Source: Streptomyces sp. SCUT-3
GTDB taxonomy: Bacteria; Actinomycetota; Actinomycetes; Streptomycetales; Streptomycetaceae
Direction of reading: 5' to 3'
DNA: 64,000 bases
Assembly (NCBI RefSeq): GCF_014083985.1
Contig: NZ_CP046907.1
Span: forward strand, 2,274,001-2,338,000
Each line of letters starts with the position of its first letter. The first letter of the stretch is position 1. This document shows, piece after piece, positions 8,494 to 17,298 of this stretch. Below the pieces are notes generated by a model. It saw only the letters and a program-made list of their open reading frames with translations, was not told the DNA's origin and did not search any database. The position numbers were made by a program, and so were the translations under genes.

Positions 8494-9689
8494 TGGTTCA
8501 GGTCCTTTCCAAGGATCCACGAGGCGATCTCGCGGATCGCCCCGTGCCCTCCGGGCACGGAGGTCACCGACCGGGCGGCCGCGCGCACCACGTCGTGCGC
8601 GGAGGCGACGGCCACGGGCCAGCCGACGAGGTCGAAACAGGGGAGGTCGTTGACGTCGTTGCCGACGTAGAGGACCCGTTCGGGGGCTACGCCCTCCTGC
8701 TCGCACCACTGCTTGAGTGCGAGGTCCTTGCGGTCGACGCCGTGGATCACGGGCAGCTTGAGCTTGCGCGCGCGGGCGGCGACGACCGGGTTGGTCTCCG
8801 TGGACAGGATCAGCACGGGCAGGCCGGCGCGGCGCAGGGCCGCGATGCCGTAGCCGTCACCGCGGTGCACGGTGACCTGCTCCCGTCCGTCGGAGTCGAT
8901 CAGCACCCTGTCGTCGGTCTGGGTGCCGTCGAAGTCGAGTACGACCGCGTCGACGTCGTCGCGGGCGGGGAGGCTGCCGGGCCGGGGGCCGTCGAGCAGC
9001 GGGACGAGCGCGCGGGCGCGGTCGAGGTCGGCGGGCTCGTCGACCTCCAGCACCCGGGCGGGGTCGGTGCGCACCAGGGCGGTGCGGCCGAAGAACCGGT
9101 GGCGGTGCTCGCGGAAGCCGTCGGCGCGCATGGCGTAGGCAGCGCCGGTCTCCAGTAGGTCCTGGGGGCGGTCCTGGCGGCGCGGCCGGTGGGACTTGTC
9201 GTGGTTGACGCCGTGGCCGCCGTCGTCGGCCGGGTCGGCGGCGGTGCCGCCGTCGCGCCAGAGGAAGCCGTGGAAGGGGGCGACGGTCAGGGCGGTGTCG
9301 GCGCCTTCCTCCAGAACCGCGGCGGCCACGCCGTCGACGTCCTCGCGGGTGAGGAAGGGGCTGGTGCACTGGACGAGGAGGACGGCGTCGGGCGCGGTGC
9401 CGTGGCGGGCCTCGTGGGCGTCCATGGCGTGCAGCACGGCGGACTCGCTGGTCGCGGTGTCGCCGGCGATCTCGGCGGGGCGGGCCACGGTCTCGGCGCC
9501 GGCCTGGCGGGCCGCGGCGGCGACCGCGTCGTCGTCGGTGGAGACCACCACGTCGGTGACCAGGAGGGCGGCGAGGCACTCGCGCACCGCCCGGGCGACC
9601 AGCGGCACCCCGCCGACGGGCGCGGTGTTCTTGCCGGGCACCCCCTTGGAGCCGCCCCTGGCGGGGATCACGGCCAGCACACGTGCCAC
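8490..9689 (-). CDS. neuA: CMP-nonulosonate cytidylyltransferase fused to a KdsC-type HAD phosphatase
   Basis: 399 residues with two domains. Residues 1-230 are an acylneuraminate cytidylyltransferase: 'VLAVIPARGGSKGVPGKN' at the N-terminus, 'VVVSTDDDAVAAAA', 'VLLVQCTSPF' and 'EVDEPADLDRA'. Residues 245-399 are a HAD phosphatase of the KDO-8-phosphate phosphatase type: 'VLDFDGTQTDDRVL', 'LPVLILSTETNPVV' and 'VLYVGNDVNDL'. The protein would dephosphorylate a nonulosonate phosphate and activate it with CTP to the CMP sugar. The GTG start follows GAGGAG by 5 nt. It is the first gene of the minus-strand operon. The two-domain layout resembles animal CMAS. Confidence 0.92.
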   Translation of the reverse strand: MARVLAVIPARGGSKGVPGKNTAPVGGVPLVARAVRECLAALLVTDVVVSTDDDAVAAAARQAGAETVARPAEIAGDTATSESAVLHAMDAHEARHGTAPDAVLLVQCTSPFLTREDVDGVAAAVLEEGADTALTVAPFHGFLWRDGGTAADPADDGGHGVNHDKSHRPRRQDRPQDLLETGAAYAMRADGFREHRHRFFGRTALVRTDPARVLEVDEPADLDRARALVPLLDGPRPGSLPARDDVDAVVLDFDGTQTDDRVLIDSDGREQVTVHRGDGYGIAALRRAGLPVLILSTETNPVVAARARKLKLPVIHGVDRKDLALKQWCEQEGVAPERVLYVGNDVNDLPCFDLVGWPVAVASAHDVVRAAARSVTSVPGGHGAIREIASWILGKDLNQ

Positions 9690-9790
9690 GGGGGCTCCTC
9701 GGTTCGGTCGGTTCGGGGAGTGGTTCGGGGACTGCTTCGGGGAGTGGTTCGGGGACTGCTCCGGGGCCCGGGCGGGGGGCTGCGCGGTGC

Positions 9791-11113
9791 TCACAGCTGC
9801 CCCCAGCGGCGGACGACCGGGGCGACGCGCTGGACGCCCTGCCGGTAGGCGGTGCGGGCGGCGTTGCGCGCCATCTCGCGGGCGGCGCGGCGCAGCGCGC
9901 CCTCGCCGGCCGGCTCGTCGGCGGCGCCGGGCAGCGGCTCGCCCCCGGTGTCCAGGCCGTGGCGGGCGAGGATGCCGGGCAGGTAGGAGGTGGCGGTGGC
10001 CATGGAGTAGTGCGGGGTCAGCGGCGGGAGGCTGCCGGCGGCGGCCAGCGCGGCGACCCGTTCGCGGGCCGCGCGGTGCGGCTCGGCGACGGCGACCCCG
10101 TGCCGGGCGAGCCAGGCCGGGTCGGCGAGGGGCCGGCGGCCGCCGTCGAGCTCGTCCCAGGAGGCCAGGCAGCCGGAGCCGAGGAAGTGGTGGTTGCCCA
10201 GCGCCTCGCGGACGCCGAAGTCGGTCAGGACCGCGGTGGGGATGCCCCGGTGCATGGACTCCAGGGCCGCGGTGGAGCTGACCGTGACGCACAGGTCGGT
10301 GCGGTCCAGGACCTCGCCCATGTTCCCGTAGACCAGGCGCAGGTTGCCGGGGCGGGCGCCGCCGAGGCGGGCGGCCAGCTTCTGGTACGGGTGCTCCTCG
10401 ATGTGCGTGGTGTGCTCGCCGGGCCTGCTGCGCAGCTTCAGCAGCACCTCGCGGTCGGGGTGGCGCTCGGCGTGCCGGACCAGGCGGCGCAGCAGGTACT
10501 CGCGGTCCGCGCGGCTCTCCGGCACGGACGGCTGGGCCGCGAAGGTGACGGTGAACGGGCGGGAGCCGTCCGGCTCGTACGGGGCGCCCTCCAGGAAGGG
10601 CAGCGCGGTCTCGACGACCGCCGAGGGGTCGGCGCCGGCGCCGTCGTAGGCGGCGCGGAACCGCTCGGCGTCGTGGGCGCTGTTGGCGAGGACGACGTCG
10701 GCGCCGCCGCGCAGCAGCAGGCCGTCGACCATCTTCTCGTACACGACGCCGACGTAGCCGGTGACGACGACGGGCCGGCGCCCGGCGCCCTCCCAGGCGC
10801 GGGCGAGGCCGTGCAGCATCGCCTGGCAGGTGCCGCCGACGACGGCGAGGACGAGCACGTCGCAGGTGTCGCGGCCGACGGACTTCAGGAACTGCGCGGC
10901 GGTGACCTCCCGCATGTCGTCGGGCCGGATCCCGACCTCGTCGAGCTGGCGCGCGGTGGGGGTCGCACGGCCCCTGAGCAGGTACGCGTGCAGGGTGGAG
11001 CCGGGTGCGATCCGGCGGGCGGTCAGCGCACCCCACTTCCATCGGGTGTCGGAGTCGGCCAGTACGGCGACCCGGAGCTTCCCGCCTTCTTCGCTGGCAG
11101 TTCTGGCTGGCAC
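9791..11113 (-). CDS. DUF6716-type putative glycosyltransferase
   Basis: A 440-residue protein starting with a Rossmann-like 'LRVAVLADSDTRWKWG', the hallmark of the actinobacterial DUF6716 family found in surface-polysaccharide clusters. Later blocks such as 'VVTGYVGVVYEK', 'ADVVLANSAHDAERF', 'VLLKLRSRPGEHTTH' and 'LCVTVSSTAALESMHRGIPTAVLTDFG' look like a GT-B nucleotide-sugar fold related to polysialyl/capsule transferases. The GTG at 11113 has no Shine-Dalgarno sequence, but a TAATGT hexamer lies 7 nt before it, which suggests a leaderless transcript. About 100 bp separate it from neuA, with both on the minus strand. The sugar transferred is inferred only from the cluster. Confidence 0.72.
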   Translation of the reverse strand: MPARTASEEGGKLRVAVLADSDTRWKWGALTARRIAPGSTLHAYLLRGRATPTARQLDEVGIRPDDMREVTAAQFLKSVGRDTCDVLVLAVVGGTCQAMLHGLARAWEGAGRRPVVVTGYVGVVYEKMVDGLLLRGGADVVLANSAHDAERFRAAYDGAGADPSAVVETALPFLEGAPYEPDGSRPFTVTFAAQPSVPESRADREYLLRRLVRHAERHPDREVLLKLRSRPGEHTTHIEEHPYQKLAARLGGARPGNLRLVYGNMGEVLDRTDLCVTVSSTAALESMHRGIPTAVLTDFGVREALGNHHFLGSGCLASWDELDGGRRPLADPAWLARHGVAVAEPHRAARERVAALAAAGSLPPLTPHYSMATATSYLPGILARHGLDTGGEPLPGAADEPAGEGALRRAAREMARNAARTAYRQGVQRVAPVVRRWGQL

Positions 11114-11484
11114 GTCGCCGACATTAGGAATGCTTTTCGAGGCGCCGTCCAACGCGATGTCAACAGACGGTGAACAGAACGCCGACAGCAGCCGAACCGG
11201 CCCGCCGGGCGGTGCGCGGGAGGTCGGGGAAAATCGTGCGGCAGGCATGGGGAATCCGTCCGCAAGGTGGCGGAACCATTCCCTCCGCCTTCTCCCCGAA
11301 CAGGTGATCACCGGTCGGCGACGGCCCGTCACGGCCCTGCCGGGGCCCGACATTCCGGCATGGCGACCCATTCACGAAACCGCCATGCCCAGTTCACCCG
11401 CGCGTTCTTCAAGGGCCAGGAGAACGATCGGAGCACCCAATACCGTGTGGCAGGTCCGTACCGGACCAGAGGAGTCCCTGTCCC
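11114..11484. other. Divergent intergenic region of the glycopolymer cluster
   Basis: 371 bp between the divergent DUF6716 and GT2 genes, so it must hold promoters for both arms of the cluster. The minus-strand side has the leaderless-type -10. On the plus side GAGGAG (11473-11478) sits before the GTG start. AATACCGTG near 11437 contains a weak -10-like hexamer. Open frames here have no protein-like pattern. Confidence 0.55.
11121..11126 (-). promoter_or_regulatory. -10 hexamer TAATGT of a likely leaderless promoter
   Basis: On the minus strand TAATGT ends 7 nt before the GTG start of the DUF6716 gene, which places transcription initiation at or next to the start codon. The gene has no ribosome-binding site. 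The -35 is not clear: TTGGAC is 20 nt upstream. Confidence 0.45.
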
Positions 11485-12474
11485 GTGGTTAAGCTCTCCG
11501 CCATCGTGCCTTTCTACAATGTCCAGGCGTATGCGCCGGACATGCTGCGCAGCCTTTTCCTCAATTCGCGCGCCGATTTCGAGTTCGTCCTGGTGGACGA
11601 CTGCTCGAAGGACGAGACGCCCGAACTGCTGGAACGCGCCTGCCGCACCCTGCCCGGCGCCACCCTCGTGCGGCACGAGGTGAACGGCGGTCTGGCCACC
11701 GCCCGCAACACCGGGCTGGCCGCCGCCCAGGGCGAGTACATCACCTTCCTCGACGGCGACGACTGGCTCGCCCCCGGCTACCTGGCCGAGCTGGTCGCCG
11801 CCGCCGAACGGCTCGGCTGCGACTTCCTGCGCACCGACCACGTGCAGTGCACGGGCAAGGAGCGGACGATCCGCCGCGTCCCGCACGGCCGCCGCGACGA
11901 GGTGCTCGACCCCCGTTCGGCGATCCTGCCCGCGGACCGCTCCACCTCGGTGGACTACCCCTTCGCCTGGGCCGGGATCTACCACCGCCGGCTCAAGGAC
12001 GCCGGGCTGCTGGACTTCCCCGACGGCCTGCGCACCGCCGAGGACCGGCCGTGGATCTGGCGGCTGCACCGCGAGGCGGAGTCCTTCGCCGTGGTGAACC
12101 TCCTCGGCGTGTTCTACCGGCGCGGGGTGGCCACCTCCCTGACCCAGATCGGCGACGTCCGACAACTCGACTTCATCCGCTCCTTCGACCAGGTACTGAA
12201 GGAGACGGCCCGCGACCCGGAGGCGGAGCAGTTGATGCCCAAGGCGGTGCGCACCTACTGCGCGATCATCTCCCACCACCTGAACAACATCGAGCGCTTC
12301 GAGCCCGCGGTGGCCCGGAAGCTGCGGACGATGAGCTCCGCCGCGCTGAAGCGGATGCCGCAGGACGTCCTCACCGAGGCGCTGGACTCGATGGACGTCG
12401 AACGCAGCGCCCGGCTGCGCAGGCTGCGCCGCCGCATCACGGCCGGCACCGACAGCGCGACGGCGGCCGCGTGA
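11485..12474 (+). CDS. Family 2 glycosyltransferase (teichoic-acid/glycan type)
   Basis: 329 residues with a complete GT-A family 2 domain at the N-terminus: 'LSAIVPFYNVQAYAPDML', 'FEFVLVDDCSKDETPELL', 'VNGGLATARNTGL' and the metal-binding 'DGDDW' at 90-94. The conserved acceptor-site 'TAEDRPWIW' is near residue 190. This is the class that transfers sugars or polyol phosphates onto lipid-linked or wall glycans at the inner membrane face. The GTG start is preceded by GAGGAG at 10 nt. Its stop overlaps the start of the polysialyltransferase-like gene (GTGATG), so the two are translationally coupled. It faces the minus-strand neuA-neuB operon. Confidence 0.9.
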   Translation: MVKLSAIVPFYNVQAYAPDMLRSLFLNSRADFEFVLVDDCSKDETPELLERACRTLPGATLVRHEVNGGLATARNTGLAAAQGEYITFLDGDDWLAPGYLAELVAAAERLGCDFLRTDHVQCTGKERTIRRVPHGRRDEVLDPRSAILPADRSTSVDYPFAWAGIYHRRLKDAGLLDFPDGLRTAEDRPWIWRLHREAESFAVVNLLGVFYRRGVATSLTQIGDVRQLDFIRSFDQVLKETARDPEAEQLMPKAVRTYCAIISHHLNNIERFEPAVARKLRTMSSAALKRMPQDVLTEALDSMDVERSARLRRLRRRITAGTDSATAAA

Positions 12475-13883
12475 TGGCCCGCACCCGCATCCTCTTCGCC
12501 TCGACCCTCTACGGCGTCGCGACCCTGGCCGCAGCCCTGGACGCCGACTGCTTCGACCCCGCCGACCGCACGATCCTGCTGACCAGCAACAACGCGGCCG
12601 TGCCCGAGACCGCCACCCCGCTGGAGCGGATGCCCGGCTTCGAGCGGCTGCGCGGCAGGTTCGACGAGGTCCTCTCCTGGAACGAGGCGATCTCCCCGTT
12701 CCACCCCGGCGGCTGGTCGCCCCGCCCGGACGACGCCCCCCTGTGGGAGCGCCACCTGCGGCTGCTGTGGGGGCTGGGGGACGACTCCGTCGAGCTGGTC
12801 GTGGAGTCCATCCAGGTCGAGCCGGCCCTGGCGCTCGTCCAGATCTTCACCGGCGCCCCGGTGCACGTCTACGCCGACGGGCTGATGAGCTACGGGCCGA
12901 CCCGCAACAAGCTCGACCTGCTGGTCACCACCCGCATCCGCCGCCTCCTCCACCTGGACCTGGTGCCGGGCCTGCGGCCGCTGCTGCTGTCCGAGCACGG
13001 CGTGGAGCCGGAGATCGTGCCCACCGAGGCGTTCCTGGCCGTGCTCGCCGAACTCTCCGAGGCGGCCGACCTCCCCGACCTCCCCGGGGTCCCGGCCGAC
13101 ACCGGGGTCCCGGCCGACACCGGAGCGCCGGAGCGCCCCGCCGGGCCCGCCCTGCTGCTGGGCCAGTACCTGGCCGCCCTGGGCATCCTCACCGCCGAGG
13201 AGGAGGAGCACCTGCACGTGCGGATGCTGCGCGGCGCCGTCGCCCTCGGGCACCGCTCGGTGGTCTTCAAGCCGCACCCCACGGCCCCGGCGCGCTGGTC
13301 GAGGGTGCTGGAGAAGGAGGCCGGCGAGCTGGGCGTGGAGCTGACCGTGCTGGAGACCCCGGTCCTCGCCGAGGTCCTCTACCGGCGGATGCGGCCCGCG
13401 CTCGTCGTCGGCTGCTTCTCCACGGCCCTGCTGACCGCGGCCGTCCTGCACCGGCTGCCGGTCGCCCGGATCGGCACCGAAGTGCTGCTGGAGCGGCTGT
13501 CGCCCTACCAGAACAGCAACCGCGTCCCGGTGACCGTCGTGCACGCGATGCTGCCGGACCTGGAGGCCGAGGACGCGCAGCGGGCCGTCGCCGAGTGGAG
13601 CGTCCCCGACGCGGAGGCCGTCGCCGCCACCCTCTCGCCCCTGGTGCGGGCGGTGGGGTACTGCATGCAGGCGCAGAGCTACCCGCACCTGCGCGACTCG
13701 GCCGTGGCCTACCTGCGGATGAACCTCGACGCGCGGACCCGGGTGTACTTCAAGCGCCGCCGGCTCACCGCGCTCGCCCTGCCCGGCGGCGTCCCCGCGA
13801 AGCTGTCGGGGCTCCCGCGCAACGCCGCGGTGCGCCGGGTGGCCCGCCGCGCCAGGGCCCTCAAGCGCGCCGCCTTCAAGTAG
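12474..13883 (+). CDS. Alpha-2,8-polysialyltransferase-family protein
   Basis: 469 residues. The opening 'RTRILFASTLYGVATLAAAL' and blocks 'VVFKPHPTAPARWSRVL', 'VVGCFSTALLTAAVL' and 'PVARIGTEVLLERLSPYQNSNR' fit the polysialyltransferase family (PF07388), in which the H-P and S-[ST] motifs hold the CMP-sugar. It would polymerise or add nonulosonic acid residues donated as CMP sugar by the neuA product. The ATG at 12474 overlaps the preceding TGA by one base; a GTG at 12471 is equally in frame. A Pro/Ala-rich linker lies near residues 205-225. The C-terminal 30 residues are strongly basic and may bind the membrane or an acidic glycan. Confidence 0.8.
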   Translation: MARTRILFASTLYGVATLAAALDADCFDPADRTILLTSNNAAVPETATPLERMPGFERLRGRFDEVLSWNEAISPFHPGGWSPRPDDAPLWERHLRLLWGLGDDSVELVVESIQVEPALALVQIFTGAPVHVYADGLMSYGPTRNKLDLLVTTRIRRLLHLDLVPGLRPLLLSEHGVEPEIVPTEAFLAVLAELSEAADLPDLPGVPADTGVPADTGAPERPAGPALLLGQYLAALGILTAEEEEHLHVRMLRGAVALGHRSVVFKPHPTAPARWSRVLEKEAGELGVELTVLETPVLAEVLYRRMRPALVVGCFSTALLTAAVLHRLPVARIGTEVLLERLSPYQNSNRVPVTVVHAMLPDLEAEDAQRAVAEWSVPDAEAVAATLSPLVRAVGYCMQAQSYPHLRDSAVAYLRMNLDARTRVYFKRRRLTALALPGGVPAKLSGLPRNAAVRRVARRARALKRAAFK

Positions 13884-13887
13884 CCGC

Positions 13888-13922
13888 GCGCGGCCGGCCG
13901 CCGCGCCACCGGCCGGCCGCGC
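13888..13922. terminator. 12-bp hairpin after the polysialyltransferase-like gene
   Basis: GCGCGGCCGGCC (13888-13899) pairs with 13911-13922 around an 11-nt loop, starting 5 nt after the stop codon. A good candidate terminator of the GT2 operon. Confidence 0.7.
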
Positions 13923-13979
13923 CGCCGTGCCGCGGCCCCCGTCACGGAACGGGGGCGCGGCACGGGGCGGGCGGCACGG

Positions 13980-14095
13980 GGTGAGCGGCACGGGGTGAGC
14001 GGCGCGGCCGCGTCCCGCGCCGGGCTGCCGTCCCGCGCCGTCCCGCGCCGGGCCGCCGTCCCGCGCCGTCCTACACCGACCCGCGCCGTCCCGTG
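13980..14095. repeat. Degenerate short direct repeats (GTCCCGCGCCG-like)
   Basis: The unit GTCCCGCGCCG and close variants recur about six times between 14031 and 14095, preceded by two copies of GGGGTGAGCGGC. No gene is supported in this stretch. Confidence 0.55.
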
Positions 14096-14154
14096 CCGGG
14101 CGCCCGCCGCGGCCGCTCCGCCGTCCCCGTCACCCACGCCCAGGCAGCGAGGCC

Positions 14155-15354
14155 ATGGACCACACCGCCCCTCCCCTTCGCACCGCCACCCTGGAGCCGA
14201 AGCTCCCTCCCCTCGGCGAGGCCGGCCCGCAGCCGCCGGCCTCCCCCGCCGCGCCGGGACGGCCGCCCGTCCGGCTGCGCGCCCTGGACGGCCTGCGGCT
14301 GCTCGCCGCCATGATGGTCTGCCTGTACCACTACGGCGGCCGGGACGGGGAGGTGTCCCGGGCCTGGGGCACCTCGCCGCGCAACGTCTTCCCCGACTGG
14401 TCCCAGGCGTTCGCCTACGGCTCCCTGGGCGTGCAGATCTTCTTCGTCATCAGCGGCTTCGTCATCTGCATGAGCGGCTGGGGGCGCGGCCTGCGGGCCT
14501 TCGCCGTCTCGCGGGTGTCCCGCCTCTTCCCCGCCTACTGGGCCGCGGTCGTGCTGGTCACCGCCGTCTTCGCCCTGCCGGTCGTGGTCTACGACCCGGT
14601 CTCGCCCAGCGACGCGCTGGTCAACCTGACGATGCTGCAGATGCCGCTGGGCGCCGACCGGGTGCTCGGCGTGTGCTGGACCCTGTGGGTGGAGCTGCGC
14701 TTCTACGTGCTGTTCGCCGTGTTCGTCGTGATCCCCGGGGCGACCCGGCGGCGGGTGGTGCTGTTCTGTGCCGCCTGGACCATGGCCGCGGTCGTCGGAG
14801 ACGCGGCGGACGAACCGCTGCTGGACCTGGTCCTGATGCCCGAGTACGCGCCGTTCTTCGTCGGCGGCATCGGGCTCTACCTGCTGCACCGCTTCGGCCA
14901 CGACGCCACGGCGTGGGGGATCGTCGCGGTCTCCTGGCTGCTGGGCCAGCACTACGCGGTCCAGGAGCTGTGGCACGCGCCGGACCCGCGGTTCTTCTCC
15001 TACCGGCAGTCCTGGGTGATCGTCGCGGTCGTCACCGTCGGCTTCGCGGCGGTCGCCGCGGTGGCCCTGGGCAGGCTGTCGCGGATGAACTGGCGCTGGC
15101 TGACCGTGGCCGGCGCCCTGACCTACCCCTTCTACCTGGTGCACGAGCACCTGGGCTGGGCCGTCATCCACGCCCTCAACCACGGCCTGGGCCTGCCGCA
15201 CGCCGTGGTGCTGCCGGTGACGGTGGCCTCGATGCTGCTCCTGGCCTGGCTGCTGTACCGGCTCGTGGAGATCCCCCTGACCCCGCGCCTGAAGCGGGCC
15301 CTGACCCCGCCGCGCCCGTCGGACGCGCCCGTCCCGCCCGTCCCGCGCCGGTGA
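14155..15354 (+). CDS. Membrane acyltransferase 3 (OafA-like)
   Basis: A 399-residue integral membrane protein with about ten hydrophobic helices. Family marks are 'RLRALDGLRLLAAMMVCLYHY', with the catalytic His near residue 60, 'GSLGVQIFFVISGFVIC', 'ISRLFPAYW'-like 'VSRLFPAYWAAVVLV' and the late 'TYPFYLVHEHLG'. Acyltransferase-3 proteins move acetyl or other acyl groups from the cytoplasm to surface glycans. It is therefore probably the O-acylating enzyme for the polymer made by the neighbouring cluster. The ATG at 14155 has only a weak GGCAGCGAGG ribosome site. It stands alone between two strong hairpins. Confidence 0.9.
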   Translation: MDHTAPPLRTATLEPKLPPLGEAGPQPPASPAAPGRPPVRLRALDGLRLLAAMMVCLYHYGGRDGEVSRAWGTSPRNVFPDWSQAFAYGSLGVQIFFVISGFVICMSGWGRGLRAFAVSRVSRLFPAYWAAVVLVTAVFALPVVVYDPVSPSDALVNLTMLQMPLGADRVLGVCWTLWVELRFYVLFAVFVVIPGATRRRVVLFCAAWTMAAVVGDAADEPLLDLVLMPEYAPFFVGGIGLYLLHRFGHDATAWGIVAVSWLLGQHYAVQELWHAPDPRFFSYRQSWVIVAVVTVGFAAVAAVALGRLSRMNWRWLTVAGALTYPFYLVHEHLGWAVIHALNHGLGLPHAVVLPVTVASMLLLAWLLYRLVEIPLTPRLKRALTPPRPSDAPVPPVPRR

Positions 15355-15358
15355 GACG

Positions 15359-15396
15359 CCGCGGCGGCCGCCCGGAGGACCGGGCGGCCGCCGCGG
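15359..15396. terminator. Perfect 17-bp hairpin between convergent genes
   Basis: 15359-15375 and 15380-15396 are exact reverse complements around AGGA. It lies 4 nt after the acyltransferase stop and about 60 nt before the end of the convergent mutase gene, so it may serve both strands. Confidence 0.8.
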
Positions 15397-15455
15397 GGCG
15401 GTGCGGGTGCGCGGGCGCGGTTACGGGCGCGGGCGCGGTTACGGCGCGGGTGCCG

Positions 15456-17036
15456 TCAGAACGCGTCGGTGGGGACGTAGGCGCCCCACACCTCGCGCAG
15501 GGTGTTGCAGACCTCGCCGACGGTGGCGCGGGCGGCCAGCGCGTCCTTCATCGGGTACAGGACGTTGTCCGTGCCCTCGGCCGCGGTCCTCAGCCTCGCC
15601 AGGGCCTCGTCCACCGCGGCCTGGTCGCGCTCGGCGCGCAGCTTCGCCAGGCGCTCGGCCTGCTGCGCCTCGATCGCCGGGTCGACCCGCAGCGGCTCGT
15701 ACGGCTCCTCCTCCTCCAGCTGGAAGCGGTTGACGCCGACGACCACGCGCTCGCCCGAGTCCGTCTCCTGCGCGATGCGGTAGGCGCTGCGCTCGATCTC
15801 GGACTTCTGGAAGCCGCGCTCGATCGCGTTGACCGCGCCGCCCATGTCCTCGACCTTCTGCATGAGCTCCAGGGCCGCGGCCTCGACCTCGTCGGTCATC
15901 GTCTCGACGACGTAGGAGCCGGCGAACGGGTCCACGGTGGCGGTCACGTCGGTCTCGTAGGCCAGCACCTGCTGGGTGCGCAGCGCGAGCCGGGCCGACT
16001 TCTCCGTCGGCAGCGCGATGGCCTCGTCGAAGGAGTTGGTGTGCAGGGACTGGGTGCCGCCGAGGACCGCGGCGAGGCCCTGGACCGCGACACGCACCAG
16101 GTTGACCTCGGGCTGCTGGGCGGTCAGCTGCACGCCCGCCGTCTGGGTGTGGAAGCGCAGCATCATCGACTTGGGGTTCTTCGCGCCGAACTCGTCCCGC
16201 ATCACCCGCGCCCAGATGCGGCGGGCCGCGCGGAACTTGGCGACCTCCTCGAGAATGGTCGTCCGCGAGACGAAGAAGAACGACAGCCGGGGCGCGAAGT
16301 CGTCGACGTCCATGCCCGCGGCCACCGCGGTGCGCACGTACTCGATGCCGTCGGCGAGGGTGAACGCGATCTCCTGGGCGGGGCTCGCCCCGGCCTCGGC
16401 CATGTGGTAGCCGGAGATCGAGATCGTGTTCCACTTCGGGATCTCGGCCTTGCAGTACTTGAAGATGTCCGCGATCAGCCGCAGCGACGGCTTGGGCGGG
16501 AAGATGTACGTGCCGCGGGCGATGTACTCCTTGAGCACGTCGTTCTGGATGGTGCCGGTGAGCTTGTCCGCGGAGACGCCCTGCTCCTCGGCGACGAGCT
16601 GGTACATCAGCAGCAGCAGCGAGGCGGGCGCGTTGATCGTCATCGACGTGGAGACCTTGTCCAGCGGGATGCCGTCGAACAGGACCCGCATGTCGTCGAC
16701 CGAGTCGATGGCCACGCCGACCTTGCCGACCTCGCCCGACGCGATGGGCGCGTCGGAGTCGTGACCCATCTGGGTGGGCAGGTCGAAGGCCACGGACAGG
16801 CCCATGGTGCCGTTGGCGATGAGCTGCTTGTACCGGGCGTTGGACTCGGTGGCGGTGCCGAAGCCCGCGTACTGGCGCATCGTCCAGGGGCGCCCGGTGT
16901 ACATCGTCGGGTAGACGCCGCGGGTGAAGGGGTACTTGCCCGGCTCCCCGAGCTTGTCCTGCGGATCCCAGCCGGCAAGTGCCTCGGGTCCGTAGACCGG
17001 CTCGATGGGCAGTCCCGACTCCGATTCGCGCCCCAT
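15456..17036 (-). CDS. Methylmalonyl-CoA mutase-family large subunit without B12-binding domain
   Basis: 526 residues of the substrate-binding barrel of cobalamin-dependent acyl-CoA mutases: '[20 protein letters not shown]', '[18 protein letters not shown]', '[13 protein letters not shown]' and '[15 protein letters not shown]'. Tyr56 (RQYAGF), Gln164, Arg174 and His211 match Tyr89, Gln197, Arg207 and His244 of methylmalonyl-CoA mutase. In isobutyryl-CoA mutase the first and third are Phe and Gln. This suggests a carboxylated acyl-CoA substrate. The chain stops after the barrel, so a separate B12-binding small subunit is needed; none is in this window. ATG follows GGAGAGG by 8 nt. Monocistronic here. 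Confidence 0.88.
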   Translation of the reverse strand: MGRESESGLPIEPVYGPEALAGWDPQDKLGEPGKYPFTRGVYPTMYTGRPWTMRQYAGFGTATESNARYKQLIANGTMGLSVAFDLPTQMGHDSDAPIASGEVGKVGVAIDSVDDMRVLFDGIPLDKVSTSMTINAPASLLLLMYQLVAEEQGVSADKLTGTIQNDVLKEYIARGTYIFPPKPSLRLIADIFKYCKAEIPKWNTISISGYHMAEAGASPAQEIAFTLADGIEYVRTAVAAGMDVDDFAPRLSFFFVSRTTILEEVAKFRAARRIWARVMRDEFGAKNPKSMMLRFHTQTAGVQLTAQQPEVNLVRVAVQGLAAVLGGTQSLHTNSFDEAIALPTEKSARLALRTQQVLAYETDVTATVDPFAGSYVVETMTDEVEAAALELMQKVEDMGGAVNAIERGFQKSEIERSAYRIAQETDSGERVVVGVNRFQLEEEEPYEPLRVDPAIEAQQAERLAKLRAERDQAAVDEALARLRTAAEGTDNVLYPMKDALAARATVGEVCNTLREVWGAYVPTDAF

Positions 17037-17298
17037 GATCGATGCCTCTCCGCTCTTCGCGCGCCGCCCGGCTGATCGCGACTAGGAAACCGTCCTCGCC
17101 ACGGACTGTAGTGGCGGCCGTACCGGCCCGTGCAGGTCCGCAGCCTGGGACCTTGCTCACAGTGTGCCGCAGCCGGCCGGTCCGGGCCCTCCGGGACGCC
17201 GCCCCCGGACCGGCCCGGGGGCGGCGTCCCGGCTGCCCGCGGGCCGTCCGGGGGCCGTCCGGGGCTGGCCCGGCCGCAGACCGCACGTGACGCGTTTC

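Noticed and set aside
9683-11173. A 496-codon plus-strand frame opposite neuA and DUF6716
   Set aside because: Gly/Ala/Val/Arg-rich shadow of the real minus-strand genes, typical of GC-rich DNA; no recognisable domain.
17037-17298. Cobalamin riboswitch upstream of the mutase gene
   Set aside because: No B12-box-like element seen; the region contains only GC-rich direct repeats and the ribosome site.
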